From contig NZ_SAUF01000001.1 of assembly GCF_004023665.1 (NCBI RefSeq), positions 978,501 through 1,042,500 on the forward strand: a DNA stretch of 64,000 nt, given 5' to 3'. Each line of letters starts with the position of its first letter. The first letter of the stretch is position 1. Shown here one piece after another: positions 1 through 9,336 of this stretch. Both the position numbers and the translations under genes were made by a program. Below the pieces are notes generated by a model. It saw nothing but the letters and a program-made list of their open reading frames with translations. It searched no databases and was not told the DNA's origin. Source of the stretch: Afifella aestuarii (GTDB lineage Bacteria; Pseudomonadota; Alphaproteobacteria; Rhizobiales; Afifellaceae).

Positions 1-1
1 G

Positions 2-1387
2 CTGGGAGATCTCCAGCATATCCGCAACTTCGTCACCGGCGGCACGCTTCTGGCGATGCTCGATGCGCCGCTTGCGCCGATCTTTATCCTGGCGGTTTTC
101 CTCGTCCACCCGCATCTCGGTTTCATCGTCTGCACGTCGATCCTGCTCTTGATGATCGTTGCGTTCATCAACCGTCAGATCACGGCGAAACCCTTCGCGG
201 AAGCCAATGCGCATCTGACGATGGCCAACCTCAACCTGGAATCCCTGTCGCGCAATTCGCAGATCATCAATGCGCTCGGCATGATCCCGGAGGCCGTGCG
301 CATGTGGGGACGTGCCAATGCCAACTCGCTCCGCCACCAGGTAACCGCGCAGGATCGCAACGTCTTCTTCACCGGCGTGTCGAAGGGGGTTCGCCTCTTT
401 GCCCAGATCGCCATGCTCGGCTGGGGTGCGCATCTGGCACTCGACGGGCGGCTGACGGGCGGCATGGTGATTGCCTCCTCGATTATTGCGAGCCGCGCGC
501 TCGCACCGGTCGAAGGCACGATCGAGGGATGGCGCACCTATATCCAGTCCCGCGCGGCCTATGACCGGATCGCCAACTTACTGCGGACCTCGCCGCTCAA
601 TGTGGAACGCCTCAGACTGCCGCAACCGACGGGCCGCCTCGACGTGGAGCGCGTGCTCTTCGTGCCGCCGCCCAACAAGCGGGTCATTCTGAACGGCGTC
701 ACCTTCAGCCTGGAACCCGGAGAGACCCTGGCGATCATCGGGGATTCCGGCGCCGGCAAGTCGACTTTGGGCAAAATGCTGGTCGGATCGATCGTGCCGA
801 CGGCGGGAAGTGTGCGGCTCGATCTCATGGAACTGAAGAACTGGGACCCGCGGCAGCTCGGTGAGAACATCGGCTATCTTCCGCAGGACATTCAGCTCTT
901 TCCCGCCTCCATCAAGGCGAACATCGCCCGTATGCGCGAGGATGTGACGGATGAGATGATCTTCGAGGCCGCCTCTCTCGCCGGGGTGCACAAGCTGATC
1001 GCATCGCTGCCGCAGGGCTATGAGACCATGATCGCGGGCGATGGCGCGCCGCTCTCCGGAGGCCAGAAGCAGCGGATCGGCCTGGCCCGCGCCTTCTTCG
1101 GCAATCCGCGTCTCGTCATCCTCGACGAGCCGAACTCCAATCTCGACACGGCCGGCGAGCAGGCGCTCGCCCAGGCGATCGAAAAGGCGAAGACGGTCGG
1201 CACGACGGTTATCGCCATCACCCAGCGCACGGCACTTCTGCGGTGCGTCGACAAGATCATGGTCATGAAGGACGGCACCGTTCAGGCGATCGGTGAGCGG
1301 CAGGCGATGCTGCAAGCTCTTGCCGGTCCGAAAAAACCCGGGCCCGGGGGTGCGCCCGGCGGAGAGGTGAGGGGAGACCAGGCATGA
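2..1387 (+). CDS. prtD: Type I secretion ABC exporter (PrtD-like), 5' end outside window
   Basis: Inner-membrane ABC exporter that would energise one-step secretion of a protein through a PrtD-PrtE-TolC type channel. The reading frame is open from base 2, so the true start lies upstream; 461 residues are visible. The first half holds the end of the transmembrane domain. The ATPase domain has Walker A GDSGAGKST, signature LSGGQKQR and Walker B RLVILDEPN. The stop overlaps the start of the next gene by ATGA, so the two are translationally coupled. The substrate gene and the outer-membrane partner are not in view. The family call is firm; the symbol follows the PrtD subfamily and the substrate is unknown. 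Confidence 0.9.
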   Translation: MGDLQHIRNFVTGGTLLAMLDAPLAPIFILAVFLVHPHLGFIVCTSILLLMIVAFINRQITAKPFAEANAHLTMANLNLESLSRNSQIINALGMIPEAVRMWGRANANSLRHQVTAQDRNVFFTGVSKGVRLFAQIAMLGWGAHLALDGRLTGGMVIASSIIASRALAPVEGTIEGWRTYIQSRAAYDRIANLLRTSPLNVERLRLPQPTGRLDVERVLFVPPPNKRVILNGVTFSLEPGETLAIIGDSGAGKSTLGKMLVGSIVPTAGSVRLDLMELKNWDPRQLGENIGYLPQDIQLFPASIKANIARMREDVTDEMIFEAASLAGVHKLIASLPQGYETMIAGDGAPLSGGQKQRIGLARAFFGNPRLVILDEPNSNLDTAGEQALAQAIEKAKTVGTTVIAITQRTALLRCVDKIMVMKDGTVQAIGERQAMLQALAGPKKPGPGGAPGGEVRGDQA

Positions 1388-2727
1388 GCAAGAAAGCTGG
1401 CGGAGACTACCCGCTGGAGGAATGGTATGCGCCCGTTCCTCGCTCCATCGCGTCGGCCTCTCTTGCCGGCGCCCTTGTGATCGGGCTCGCGTTTGCGGGC
1501 TTCGGAGGCTGGGCGGCGACGGCACCGCTTGCCGCGGCGGTCGTGGCGAGCGGCACCTTCGTGTCCACCGGCCAGAACAAGCTGGTGCAGCATCTCGAAG
1601 GCGGCATTATCCGGGAAATCCGGGCGCGAGAGGGTGACCGGGTCGATGCTGGCCAGACCCTGCTCGTGCTCGATTCCGTTGCTCCGCGCGCCAATGCGCG
1701 GCGCCTGTCGATCCGGCTGGCGCGTCTGCAGGCGGCGAGCGACCGGCTCTCGGCCCAGGCGGCCGGGCGCGAGGCGTTGGTCTTCCGCGATGTGCGTTTG
1801 AACGATGCGGATGGCGAGGAGATCCAGCAAATCCAAGATATGCAGAGACGCCTCTTCGATGCCGCGCTGGCGCAGCTGAAGGGCAATGAGCACATCGTCG
1901 AAGGCAGCATTCAGGCGCTGCGCGAAAGGCTGAAGGGTGTGGAAGCCCAGAAGGCCGCCGTTTCCGAGCAGCTCCGGCTCATCCTCAAGGAGCGCGAAGG
2001 CAAGGCCGTGCTTCAGGAGAAAGGCCTCTTGCCGCTGAGCCGTCTGTTCGAAATGGACCGGGTGATCGCCGAAGCGCGGGGCATGGTCGGCAAACTCGAG
2101 GGGGACGAAGGCGATCTCAAGAGCCAGATTGCCCGCCATGAGGCGGAAATCGCTCAGCTTCGCCAGGAAACGCGGCAGCGGGCCGGCGACGAATTGCAGA
2201 CCGTCAACAGCGACCTCGACGATATCCGCGAGCAGCTGGCCGCGGCCTCGGACGTTCTCGGCCGCGTCGAGATCCGCTCGCCGGTCGCCGGCATCATCGT
2301 CAAGTTCAACTACAATACGATCGGCGGCGTCATCGAAAGCGGCAAAGACATTCTGGAGATCTTGCCGGAGAACGAGGATCTCATCATCGAGGCGCCGGTG
2401 AAACCGTCCGACATCGACGATGTGGCGCTCGGGCAAGCCGCGACCGTCAACCTGACGAGCTTCAACCGCAGGACCACGCCGGCCTTCACCGGCACGGTGA
2501 TTTACGTGTCCGCCGATACGATCCGCGGCAAGGATCGCGACAACCCGAAAGACGTCTACCTCGTTCGTGTGCTTCTCGACGACAAGCATCTGGCGCAGGC
2601 GCAGGAGTTGCACATCACGCCGGGCATGCCAGCCGAGATCTTCATCGAGACGGCGTCGCGCACGTTCCTCGATTACATCACGAAGCCGGTGAGAGACAGT
2701 ATGGGCCGCGCCTTCCGGGAAAGCTGA
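1384..2727 (+). CDS. prtE: Type I secretion membrane-fusion protein (HlyD/PrtE family)
   Basis: Periplasmic adaptor of 447 residues that would join the upstream ABC exporter to an outer-membrane TolC-like channel. One transmembrane segment lies near residues 20-45, followed by a biotinyl-lipoyl-like half (QHLEGGIIREIRAREGD), a long alpha-helical hairpin rich in E/Q/R/L (about residues 95-290), the second half of the lipoyl fold (VEIRSPVAGIIV) and a beta-barrel C-terminus ending in the usual PGMPAEIFIETASRT region. The ATG sits in the stop of the exporter gene. Length and order of parts match PrtE/HlyD adaptors. Confidence 0.9.
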   Translation: MSKKAGGDYPLEEWYAPVPRSIASASLAGALVIGLAFAGFGGWAATAPLAAAVVASGTFVSTGQNKLVQHLEGGIIREIRAREGDRVDAGQTLLVLDSVAPRANARRLSIRLARLQAASDRLSAQAAGREALVFRDVRLNDADGEEIQQIQDMQRRLFDAALAQLKGNEHIVEGSIQALRERLKGVEAQKAAVSEQLRLILKEREGKAVLQEKGLLPLSRLFEMDRVIAEARGMVGKLEGDEGDLKSQIARHEAEIAQLRQETRQRAGDELQTVNSDLDDIREQLAAASDVLGRVEIRSPVAGIIVKFNYNTIGGVIESGKDILEILPENEDLIIEAPVKPSDIDDVALGQAATVNLTSFNRRTTPAFTGTVIYVSADTIRGKDRDNPKDVYLVRVLLDDKHLAQAQELHITPGMPAEIFIETASRTFLDYITKPVRDSMGRAFRES

Positions 2728-2837
2728 GCCCGGGAAAGCCGAGCCGCCTCCGGAGGGGGATCCGGCGGTTCCTTTCGCAAGCGTCGTCTCAAGGGGGATC
2801 GGGCGCGAGCGTTTCGGGATGATGGCCGGCAGGCGCG

Positions 2838-2875
2838 AGTGTCCTCCCGGCGGTTCGCCGCCGGGAGGACACGTT
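2838..2875 (+). terminator. Strong hairpin terminator after the secretion operon
   Basis: A perfect 15-bp inverted repeat (2838-2852 and 2857-2871) closes a TTCG tetraloop and is followed by GTTTTC on the plus strand. It lies between the end of prtE and the convergent end of cydX, so it can end plus-strand transcription. The stem may also stop the minus-strand cyd operon, although no T-run follows on that side. Confidence 0.85.
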
Positions 2876-2876
2876 T

Positions 2877-3026
2877 TCAGGCTTGGGTCGGTCGCTCGGC
2901 GGCCGGTTTTTGGGGCGAATGCGCTTCGATGCGCTCATCCTCTTCCATGAGTTCGAACCACATGGCGTTGAGAACGGCAAAGGCGGCTGCCAGCGGCAGG
3001 CCGAGAAGCCAGGCGAAATACCACAT
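2877..3026 (-). CDS. cydX: Cytochrome bd oxidase small subunit CydX
   Basis: A 49-residue single-span membrane protein that stabilises the CydAB haem centres. It begins MWYFAWLLGLPLA, the signature of CydX/YbgT proteins, followed by a hydrophobic helix and a conserved ELMEEDERIE stretch, then a charged tail. The ATG at 3024-3026 is preceded by AGGAGGAG, which decides the start. It is the last gene of the cyd operon, 19 bases after cydB. Confidence 0.92.
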   Translation of the reverse strand: MWYFAWLLGLPLAAAFAVLNAMWFELMEEDERIEAHSPQKPAAERPTQA

Positions 3027-3045
3027 CTCAATCTCCTCCTGTCGC

Positions 3046-4209
3046 TTAGTAGGCGTGGCTCTTGCCACCGCTGATTTCGTCCTCGTCGACCTTGCCCCAC
3101 AGCACCCGATAGACCCAGGCGGTATAGACAAGGATGATCGGCACGAAGATCGCCGTGACGACGAGCATGATGAAGAGCGTGAGGTGGCTCGACGAGGCAT
3201 CCCAGACGGTGAGGCTCGCCTTCGGCATGAGCGACGACGGCAGGATGAAGGGAAACATCGACGCACCGACGGTCGAAATGATGCCGACGATCGAAAGGCC
3301 GCTGACGATCACGGTGAGACCTTCCAGGCGGATCCTGAGCAGGATGAGCGCCAGGAAGGCCGCGGCGATGCCGAGGATCGGCGCCGCCATCATCCAGGGA
3401 TAGGTCTCGTAATTGCCGAGCCAGATCCCTTCTCCCATCTCGACCGATTTTACGAGCGGGTTTGAAGGCCCGACCGGGTTGATCGAGCCGACGATCCGGT
3501 AGCCGTCGACGAAAGCCCAGATATAGGCGCCGGCAAGCACGAAGAGGGCGATCGTCGCGATTGCGGCGATGCTTCCATAGTTGCGGGCGCGCTCACGCAC
3601 GTCACCTTGCGTCTTCAAGACGAGCCAGGCGCCGCCATGCATGATGAGCATCGAGACGGAGACGAGACCGCACAAAAGCGCGAAGGGATTGAGCAGCCCG
3701 AAAAACGTGCCGTCGTAGAAGATGCGCAGATCGCTGTTGAAGCGGAAGGGAACGCCCTGGAGGACGTTGCCGACGGCGACACCGAAGATGAGCGCCGGCA
3801 CGAACGAGCCGATGAAGAGAGCCCAATCCCAGTTCCGACGCCATGTGGGGCTCTCGCGTTTGGAGCGGTATTTGAAGCCGACCGGCCGCAAGATGAGCGC
3901 GAACAGGATCGCGAACATGGCGAGATAGAAACCGGAGAAGGACACCGCATAAAGCGGCGGCCAGGCGGCGAAGATCGCGCCGCCTCCGAGGATCAGCCAG
4001 ACCTGGTTGCCTTCCCAGACCGGGCCGACGGAGTTGATGACGACACGTCGTTCCAGATCGTTCCTGGCGACGAAAGGCAGCAACGTGCCCGTGCCGAGAT
4101 CGAAGCCGTCGGTGACGGCAAAGCCGATCAACAGAATGCCGAGGAGCCCCCACCAGATCAGGCGAAGGACATCGTAGGAGATAAGGTCGTGAAGGATCAT
4201 AGCTGTCAC
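3046..4209 (-). CDS. cydB: Cytochrome bd ubiquinol oxidase subunit II
   Basis: Integral membrane subunit (387 residues) of the high-affinity quinol oxidase. It has the family's N-terminal IWWGLLGILLIGFAVTDGFDLG motif region and several hydrophobic helices along its length. Its ATG overlaps the cydA stop (ATGA), so the two subunits are coupled. An internal ATG three codons later (4198-4200) is a possible alternative start. Length matches the CydB family. Confidence 0.95.
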   Translation of the reverse strand: MTAMILHDLISYDVLRLIWWGLLGILLIGFAVTDGFDLGTGTLLPFVARNDLERRVVINSVGPVWEGNQVWLILGGGAIFAAWPPLYAVSFSGFYLAMFAILFALILRPVGFKYRSKRESPTWRRNWDWALFIGSFVPALIFGVAVGNVLQGVPFRFNSDLRIFYDGTFFGLLNPFALLCGLVSVSMLIMHGGAWLVLKTQGDVRERARNYGSIAAIATIALFVLAGAYIWAFVDGYRIVGSINPVGPSNPLVKSVEMGEGIWLGNYETYPWMMAAPILGIAAAFLALILLRIRLEGLTVIVSGLSIVGIISTVGASMFPFILPSSLMPKASLTVWDASSSHLTLFIMLVVTAIFVPIILVYTAWVYRVLWGKVDEDEISGGKSHAY

Positions 4210-5783
4210 TCCGCCGGTACGACGTGGGAGGAGATGGCCGGGCTTTCAGGCTCTTCCTCGGGATCGGGCCCTTTGCGGATCGCCGCCACCATCAGGCCCA
4301 TCTCGATGATGAAGAGGGTCGTGTAGATGAGGACGAAGCCGATAATGGTCATCAAGACCGTGCCGGCACCGAGATCCGAGACTGCTGCGGCGGTCGGCAA
4401 TACGCCTTCGATGATCCAAGGCTGACGTCCGAATTCGGCGACGAACCAGCCGCTTTCGGCCGCAATCCATGGCAGGGGGATGGAAAAGACCGCCACCCAG
4501 AGGAGCCAGCGGCGCTTCTCCAACGTGTGCTGGGCCGACAAGACGAAGAAGACGCCCATCAACAGGATGAAGAAGAAGCCGAGGCCTACCATGATGCGGA
4601 AGGTCCAGAAGAGCGGCAAGACGCCTGGGACCGTGTCCCATGCCGCCTTGGTGATCTCCTCTTCGCTGGCATTGCGCGGGTCGTCGACGTAGCGCTTCAG
4701 AAGAAGCGCATAGCCGAGCTCGTGACCGTTGTCTTCGAAGGTCTTGCGAAGGTTGCCCGGAACTGTGTCACCCGGTGGGAGACTGCGGATCTGCTGCAAG
4801 GCGTCGAAGGCCGTAATGCCTTGCCGGATGCGCACTTTTGCGAGTTCGACGAGCTCCTCGATCCCGGGGATCTCGGTGTTGATCGAGCGCGTGCCGATGA
4901 GGCCCATCACCCAGGGAATATGCACCGCGTAATGCGTTTCGCGGTCTTCCTGGTCGGGGATGCCGACGACGGTGAAGGCCGCGGGAGCGGGCTCGGTGTG
5001 CCACATGGCCTCGATCGCAGCGAGCTTCATCTTCTGATGCTCGGTCGAGAGGTAGCCGCTCTCGTCACCCAGAACGACGACAGAGAGGGCGGAAGCGAGG
5101 CCGAAGGAGGCCGCGACCGCCATGGAGCGCTTGGCCAGCGCGATGTGGCGCCCCTTCAAGAGATACCAGGCGGAGACGCCGAGTACGAAGACGGCGGCCG
5201 TCACATAGCCGGCGGAGACCGTGTGTACGAATTTCGCCTGCGCCACAGGGTTGAAGAGAACCGCGGCGAAATCCGTCACCTCCATGCGCATCGTGTCGAA
5301 GTTGAAGGCCGAACCGACGGGGTTCTGCATCCAGCCGTTGGCGATCAGGATCCACAAGGCGGAGAGGTTGGAGCCGATGGCCACCGCCCAGGTTGCGGTG
5401 AGGTGGCCGCGCTTCGACATTTTGTCCCAGCCGAAGAAGAAGAGGCCGACGAAGGTCGCTTCCAGGAAGAAGGCCATCAGACCTTCAATGGCGAGAGGCG
5501 CGCCAAAAATGTCGCCGACATAGTGGCTGTAATAGCTCCAGTTCATGCCGAACTGGAATTCCATGACGATGCCGGTCGCGACCCCGACGACGAAGTTGAT
5601 GCCGAAGAGCACGCCCCAGAACTTCGTCATCTGCCGCCAGATCGGGCGGTCGGTCATGACGTAGACCGTCTCCATGATGGCAAGCATGATGGAGAGGCCG
5701 AGGGTCAGAGGCACGAAAAGGAAGTGGTAAAGCGCCGTCAACGCAAATTGCAGGCGCGATAGATCTACAATGTCGAGTTCCAT
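4206..5783 (-). CDS. cydA: Cytochrome bd ubiquinol oxidase subunit I
   Basis: Catalytic subunit (525 residues) that carries the haems b558, b595 and d and the quinol site. The N-terminus LSRLQFALTALYHFLF contains the conserved haem-ligand His (residue 20). KFVHTVSAGYV and GRQPWIIEGVLPT are also family hallmarks. Length is close to the long Q-loop type such as E. coli CydA. It follows cydC by 81 bases and is coupled to cydB. Together with cydX and cydDC the full set needed for an assembled bd oxidase is present. Confidence 0.96.
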   Translation of the reverse strand: MELDIVDLSRLQFALTALYHFLFVPLTLGLSIMLAIMETVYVMTDRPIWRQMTKFWGVLFGINFVVGVATGIVMEFQFGMNWSYYSHYVGDIFGAPLAIEGLMAFFLEATFVGLFFFGWDKMSKRGHLTATWAVAIGSNLSALWILIANGWMQNPVGSAFNFDTMRMEVTDFAAVLFNPVAQAKFVHTVSAGYVTAAVFVLGVSAWYLLKGRHIALAKRSMAVAASFGLASALSVVVLGDESGYLSTEHQKMKLAAIEAMWHTEPAPAAFTVVGIPDQEDRETHYAVHIPWVMGLIGTRSINTEIPGIEELVELAKVRIRQGITAFDALQQIRSLPPGDTVPGNLRKTFEDNGHELGYALLLKRYVDDPRNASEEEITKAAWDTVPGVLPLFWTFRIMVGLGFFFILLMGVFFVLSAQHTLEKRRWLLWVAVFSIPLPWIAAESGWFVAEFGRQPWIIEGVLPTAAAVSDLGAGTVLMTIIGFVLIYTTLFIIEMGLMVAAIRKGPDPEEEPESPAISSHVVPAE

Positions 5784-5864
5784 CGGCGGTAACCGGTTTG
5801 CCCGGTCTCCTTTCTCTGCCGGCTCCCATCGGGTGCGAGGCCGGCGGTTGATCCCGCGTCGCTC

Positions 5865-7562
5865 CTAATCGGGACGGAGGGCTTCGAGCGCCTGCTCGAA
5901 ACCCGGTTCGTTGCGCCGCGGGGCCGCAACGATCTGCCCCTGTTCCAGGATGACGAGACGGTCGGCGATCTCCGCCTCCCGCCGCAAATGTGTGCTGATG
6001 ACGAGGCTGCGGCCGCGTCTCTGGCCCTTAAGGCGTCGCATGATTTCGCGCGCGGTCGGGCCATCGAGGCCTTCGGTCGGCTCGTCGAGAAGCCAAAGAG
6101 GCGTGTCGCGCAGGAAAAGACGCGCCAGCGAGAGGCGTCGTGCCTGGCCGCCGGAAAGGCCGAGCCCGCCTTCACCGAGCCGGGTTTCGAGACCAGCAGA
6201 GAGAGCTTCGACATCCGCTCGAAGGCCGGCGGCCTCAAGCGCGCGCCAGAGCCTCGCCTCGTTCGCGTCAGGATCGGCGATCTGAAGATTGCCGGCGAGT
6301 GTGTCCTGAAAAAGCTCGGTGCGCTGGGTCAAAAGCGTGGCGGGAAGATGCGCGATGTCGCCCGCCTCGGGTGTGGCTTCGTCGGCCAGGAGCGCGAGCA
6401 ACGTCGATTTGCCGGCGCCGCTCGGCCCCACGATCGCCAGGGTCTCGCCTTCCGCGAGGGTGAGCGAGATGTCGCTCAGGCAAAGCCTTTTCGCACCAGG
6501 GTAACGGAAACCGACGGACTTCAGGCGCGCCGCTTCCCCGTTTGGCGGCATAGAAGGCGATCGTGCCGGAGCCACAGGATCTGTCTCGAGGCGCGGAGCG
6601 AGACGGCGTGCCCCAAGCCTTGTGCGGCCGAGCTCGACGGCGCCGCGTTTGAGGGCGGCAAAAGGTTCGACGGCTGCAAAGACGACGAGGATCGCAAGCG
6701 CTGCCGCTGGCGCGCCGATCTCGTTCGCCTCGGCAAGGCGCGCCGCGACATAGAGCGTGCCGGCAAGAAGCAGGGCGCCGGCAATGCCGAACGCGGCGGA
6801 GGCCTTCGTCTCGATGCGGTTCAGACGCTCATCGGTGGCGACGAGGCGCGCATCTGTCCGTTCGATCACACGGCGCTCTGCCGTGAGACGGGCGGCCATT
6901 GCAAGTTCCGTCTGGCCGGCGATGAGATCGATGGTGCGCGCCCGCAGAGCTTCCGTGAGATGCGCACGTTGCAGCCCAGGAGGGAGCGCGGCTGCGGCCG
7001 TTTTGAGGGGAATGGCAAGGCCGAGGACGGCAAGCCAGAGAAAGGCGGCGAGGCCGAGCCAGGGGTTGAGCGCGGCGAGAACGAGGCCGGAGGCAGCCGC
7101 CGCGGCGAATGCCGCCAGGAACGGTACCAGAATTCGCAGATAAACGGAATCGAGCGCATCGATGTCGACCGTCAGGCGGAAAAGAAGTCGTGCCGGGCGC
7201 TCCAAAAGATGCCGCGCCGCGCCGGCCGGGGCCCAGCCGCGGAACAGCCTTTCGCGCAAGGCGGCGAGCGCGCTCAGGGTCGCTTCATGTGTCGTCAGCC
7301 GCTCACCGTAGCGGCCGGCCGTGCGGGCGATCGCCAGGAAGCGGATGGCGGCGGCGGGGGCGAAGACATCGAAAGCGAGGGCTGTGGCCGTCGAGAGGCC
7401 GGCGATCGCCGTTGCCGTGATGAACCAGCCGGAAAGGCCGAGAAGGCCGACGCCGGCGAGAACCGTCACCGCGGCAAGGGCAGCGCCCGCCGCCAGCATG
7501 GGCCGGCGCTCGGCGAGGAGCACCGCGAGAACGGGACGAAGATCGGTCCAGGCCGCTCTCAT
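5865..7562 (-). CDS. cydC: Cysteine/glutathione ABC exporter CydC
   Basis: Fused permease-ATPase half-transporter (565 residues) that pairs with CydD to export reductant to the periplasm, needed for bd oxidase assembly. The first half is a six-helix exporter domain (LAGVGLLGLSGWFITATAIAG). The ATPase has Walker A GPSGAGKST, signature LSGGQARRLSLARL and Walker B LWLLDEPTEG. The gene starts 10 bases after the cydD stop. The order cydD-cydC-cydA-cydB is typical. Confidence 0.93.
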   Translation of the reverse strand: MRAAWTDLRPVLAVLLAERRPMLAAGAALAAVTVLAGVGLLGLSGWFITATAIAGLSTATALAFDVFAPAAAIRFLAIARTAGRYGERLTTHEATLSALAALRERLFRGWAPAGAARHLLERPARLLFRLTVDIDALDSVYLRILVPFLAAFAAAAASGLVLAALNPWLGLAAFLWLAVLGLAIPLKTAAAALPPGLQRAHLTEALRARTIDLIAGQTELAMAARLTAERRVIERTDARLVATDERLNRIETKASAAFGIAGALLLAGTLYVAARLAEANEIGAPAAALAILVVFAAVEPFAALKRGAVELGRTRLGARRLAPRLETDPVAPARSPSMPPNGEAARLKSVGFRYPGAKRLCLSDISLTLAEGETLAIVGPSGAGKSTLLALLADEATPEAGDIAHLPATLLTQRTELFQDTLAGNLQIADPDANEARLWRALEAAGLRADVEALSAGLETRLGEGGLGLSGGQARRLSLARLFLRDTPLWLLDEPTEGLDGPTAREIMRRLKGQRRGRSLVISTHLRREAEIADRLVILEQGQIVAAPRRNEPGFEQALEALRPD

Positions 7563-7572
7563 GCCACGACCT

Positions 7573-9336
7573 TCATGCCACGGCCCTCATGGCCTGTTTC
7601 GGCAGATAGACGATGCGGTCCATGCGGTGCGCCAGAAGCGGGTCGTGGGTCGCCACGATCAGGGTGCGGCCTTTGGCGAAGGCGAGGAGATGGTCGGCGA
7701 TGTCTTCGGCGGTTTCGTTGTCGAGATGGGCGGTCGGCTCATCGGCGAGAACGAGCGAGATGCCGGGATCGGCCGTCAGCCTTGCCAGCGCCACACGCAG
7801 GGCTTCTCCGCCGGAGAGGCCTGAGCCGCCTTCGCCAAGATGGCCATCGCGGCCGTCAAGGATGTGGGAGAGGCCGGCCGCCGCGAGGGCCTGTCGCGCC
7901 TCGTTGCCACCGATCCAGGGACGGTGAAGCGTGACATTGGAGACGAGGTTGCCGCCGAAAATGTGCGGTGTCTGGCCGATCCAGGCGATCTGACGGCGCA
8001 GCGATCCGGCGTTGGTCTTGTCCAGAGGTCGCTCTGCGATGCGGACGCAGCCGCCATCCGCGGGTGCAAGCCCGGCGATCAGAGCAAGAAGTGTCGACTT
8101 GCCGGAGCCGCTCGGCCCGAAGAGGGCGATCTTTTCGCCCGCCGCAACAGAGAGAGAGAAGTCCTCGATCGCCGCCTGCTCGGTTCCGGCATGGGCGAAG
8201 GAGAGATTTTCAAGCCGCACGGCCGGTGCGGGTGTGCGCGCGCCGTCTCGCTGGTCGCCGTCTGCGTCATCGGTGCCCGCATCCAGGAGGGCTAAGTCCA
8301 TTGCGGAGAGATCGTCGAGCGCCTTCAGGGCGGCTTCGCCCGCAGCCCGGTCGTGCCAGATGCTGGACAGATCCCGCAAAGGCTCAAAGAAGGCGGGAGC
8401 CAGAAGGAGGACGAAGAGCCCCTCGCCGAGGCTGAGCCGGCCGCCCCAGGCGCCGAAGGGGAGCTGGCCGAGCAGATGGAAGCCGATATAGACCGCCACC
8501 ATGGCGACGCCGAGCGCGGCGAAGAGCTCCAGAACGGCGGAGGAAAGAAAAGCGATCCTGAGAACCGCCATGGTGCGCGCCCGCAGGGTTTCCGCCTCCT
8601 GGCGCAGGCGCCTGGCCGTGGCATCGACTGCGCCCATAGCGCGGATGGTTGCAAGGCCGCGCAGACGGTCGAGGAGAAAGCCGTTCATGTCGCCGAGCCC
8701 GGCAAGCTGCGCTTCGCTCGCGGCCTGGGCGCGCCAGCCGATCAACGCCATGAAGACCGGAATGAGAGGGGCTGCGATCAGAAGGACGATCGCTGCCGCC
8801 CATGAGACCGGGAAGACGGCGAGAACGATCGCGAGCGGCACGATCACGGCTTTGAGGCGTGCGGGACGATAGCGGGAGAGGTAAGGCACGATCGCCTCGC
8901 CCTGTTCGCCGAGAATGCTGGCTGCCACGCCTGAGGCGGGACGCCCGGAATCGAGTGGCGAGCGTGCGGCGAGGGCTTTTGCGGCCTTGGCCCGCCGCTC
9001 GGAGAGGATCTGGCGGGCGCGCCGGAAGCAGAGGCGGCCGGCATAGCCGTCGAGAAGTGCCCGGACGATGCCGAGTGTGGCGACGGCCAAAGCGGCCGTT
9101 GCGACGTTCAGCCCGAAATCCTCAGGCGCGGGGCCCTGACCGGCCAGATCGCCGATGACGAGGGCGATCAACGCGGCCTGCGGGAGCCAAAGAAGAGCAG
9201 CGAGCACTTGCAAGCCGGCACCCAGGCGCATGGGCGGCAGAGGTTCAGTCCGCGCCTTGCGGCGGCGGGAGCGTGGGCTTCTTGCGACCGAGCTCTCTCG
9301 CATCTGCGGGCTTTCGTATGTCGCCTGGCGGATCAC
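7573..9336 (-). CDS. cydD: Cysteine/glutathione ABC exporter CydD
   Basis: Partner half-transporter of CydC (587 residues). The N-terminal about 40 residues are basic and precede the membrane domain. The ATPase has Walker A GPSGSGKST, signature LSGGEALRVALARL and Walker B ISLVLADEPTAHLD. The start is GTG, overlapping the stop of the upstream regulator (GTGA), so the exporter is translationally coupled to its presumed regulator. A later in-frame ATG (MRLGAGLQ) is a weaker alternative start. Confidence 0.92.
   Translation of the reverse strand: MIRQATYESPQMRESSVARSPRSRRRKARTEPLPPMRLGAGLQVLAALLWLPQAALIALVIGDLAGQGPAPEDFGLNVATAALAVATLGIVRALLDGYAGRLCFRRARQILSERRAKAAKALAARSPLDSGRPASGVAASILGEQGEAIVPYLSRYRPARLKAVIVPLAIVLAVFPVSWAAAIVLLIAAPLIPVFMALIGWRAQAASEAQLAGLGDMNGFLLDRLRGLATIRAMGAVDATARRLRQEAETLRARTMAVLRIAFLSSAVLELFAALGVAMVAVYIGFHLLGQLPFGAWGGRLSLGEGLFVLLLAPAFFEPLRDLSSIWHDRAAGEAALKALDDLSAMDLALLDAGTDDADGDQRDGARTPAPAVRLENLSFAHAGTEQAAIEDFSLSVAAGEKIALFGPSGSGKSTLLALIAGLAPADGGCVRIAERPLDKTNAGSLRRQIAWIGQTPHIFGGNLVSNVTLHRPWIGGNEARQALAAAGLSHILDGRDGHLGEGGSGLSGGEALRVALARLTADPGISLVLADEPTAHLDNETAEDIADHLLAFAKGRTLIVATHDPLLAHRMDRIVYLPKQAMRAVA

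Noticed and set aside
578-1525. Long minus-strand open frame across prtD and prtE
   Set aside because: Runs antisense to two clear family genes; it has no family features and a biased R/G/A composition typical of GC-rich shadows.
4224-5762. 512-codon plus-strand frame across cydA
   Set aside because: Shadow of cydA, rich in D/E/R/G with no domain or start-site support.
5988-7934. 648-codon plus-strand frame across cydC/cydD
   Set aside because: Antisense to CydC and CydD, which carry Walker motifs and signatures; no homology seen in the shadow.
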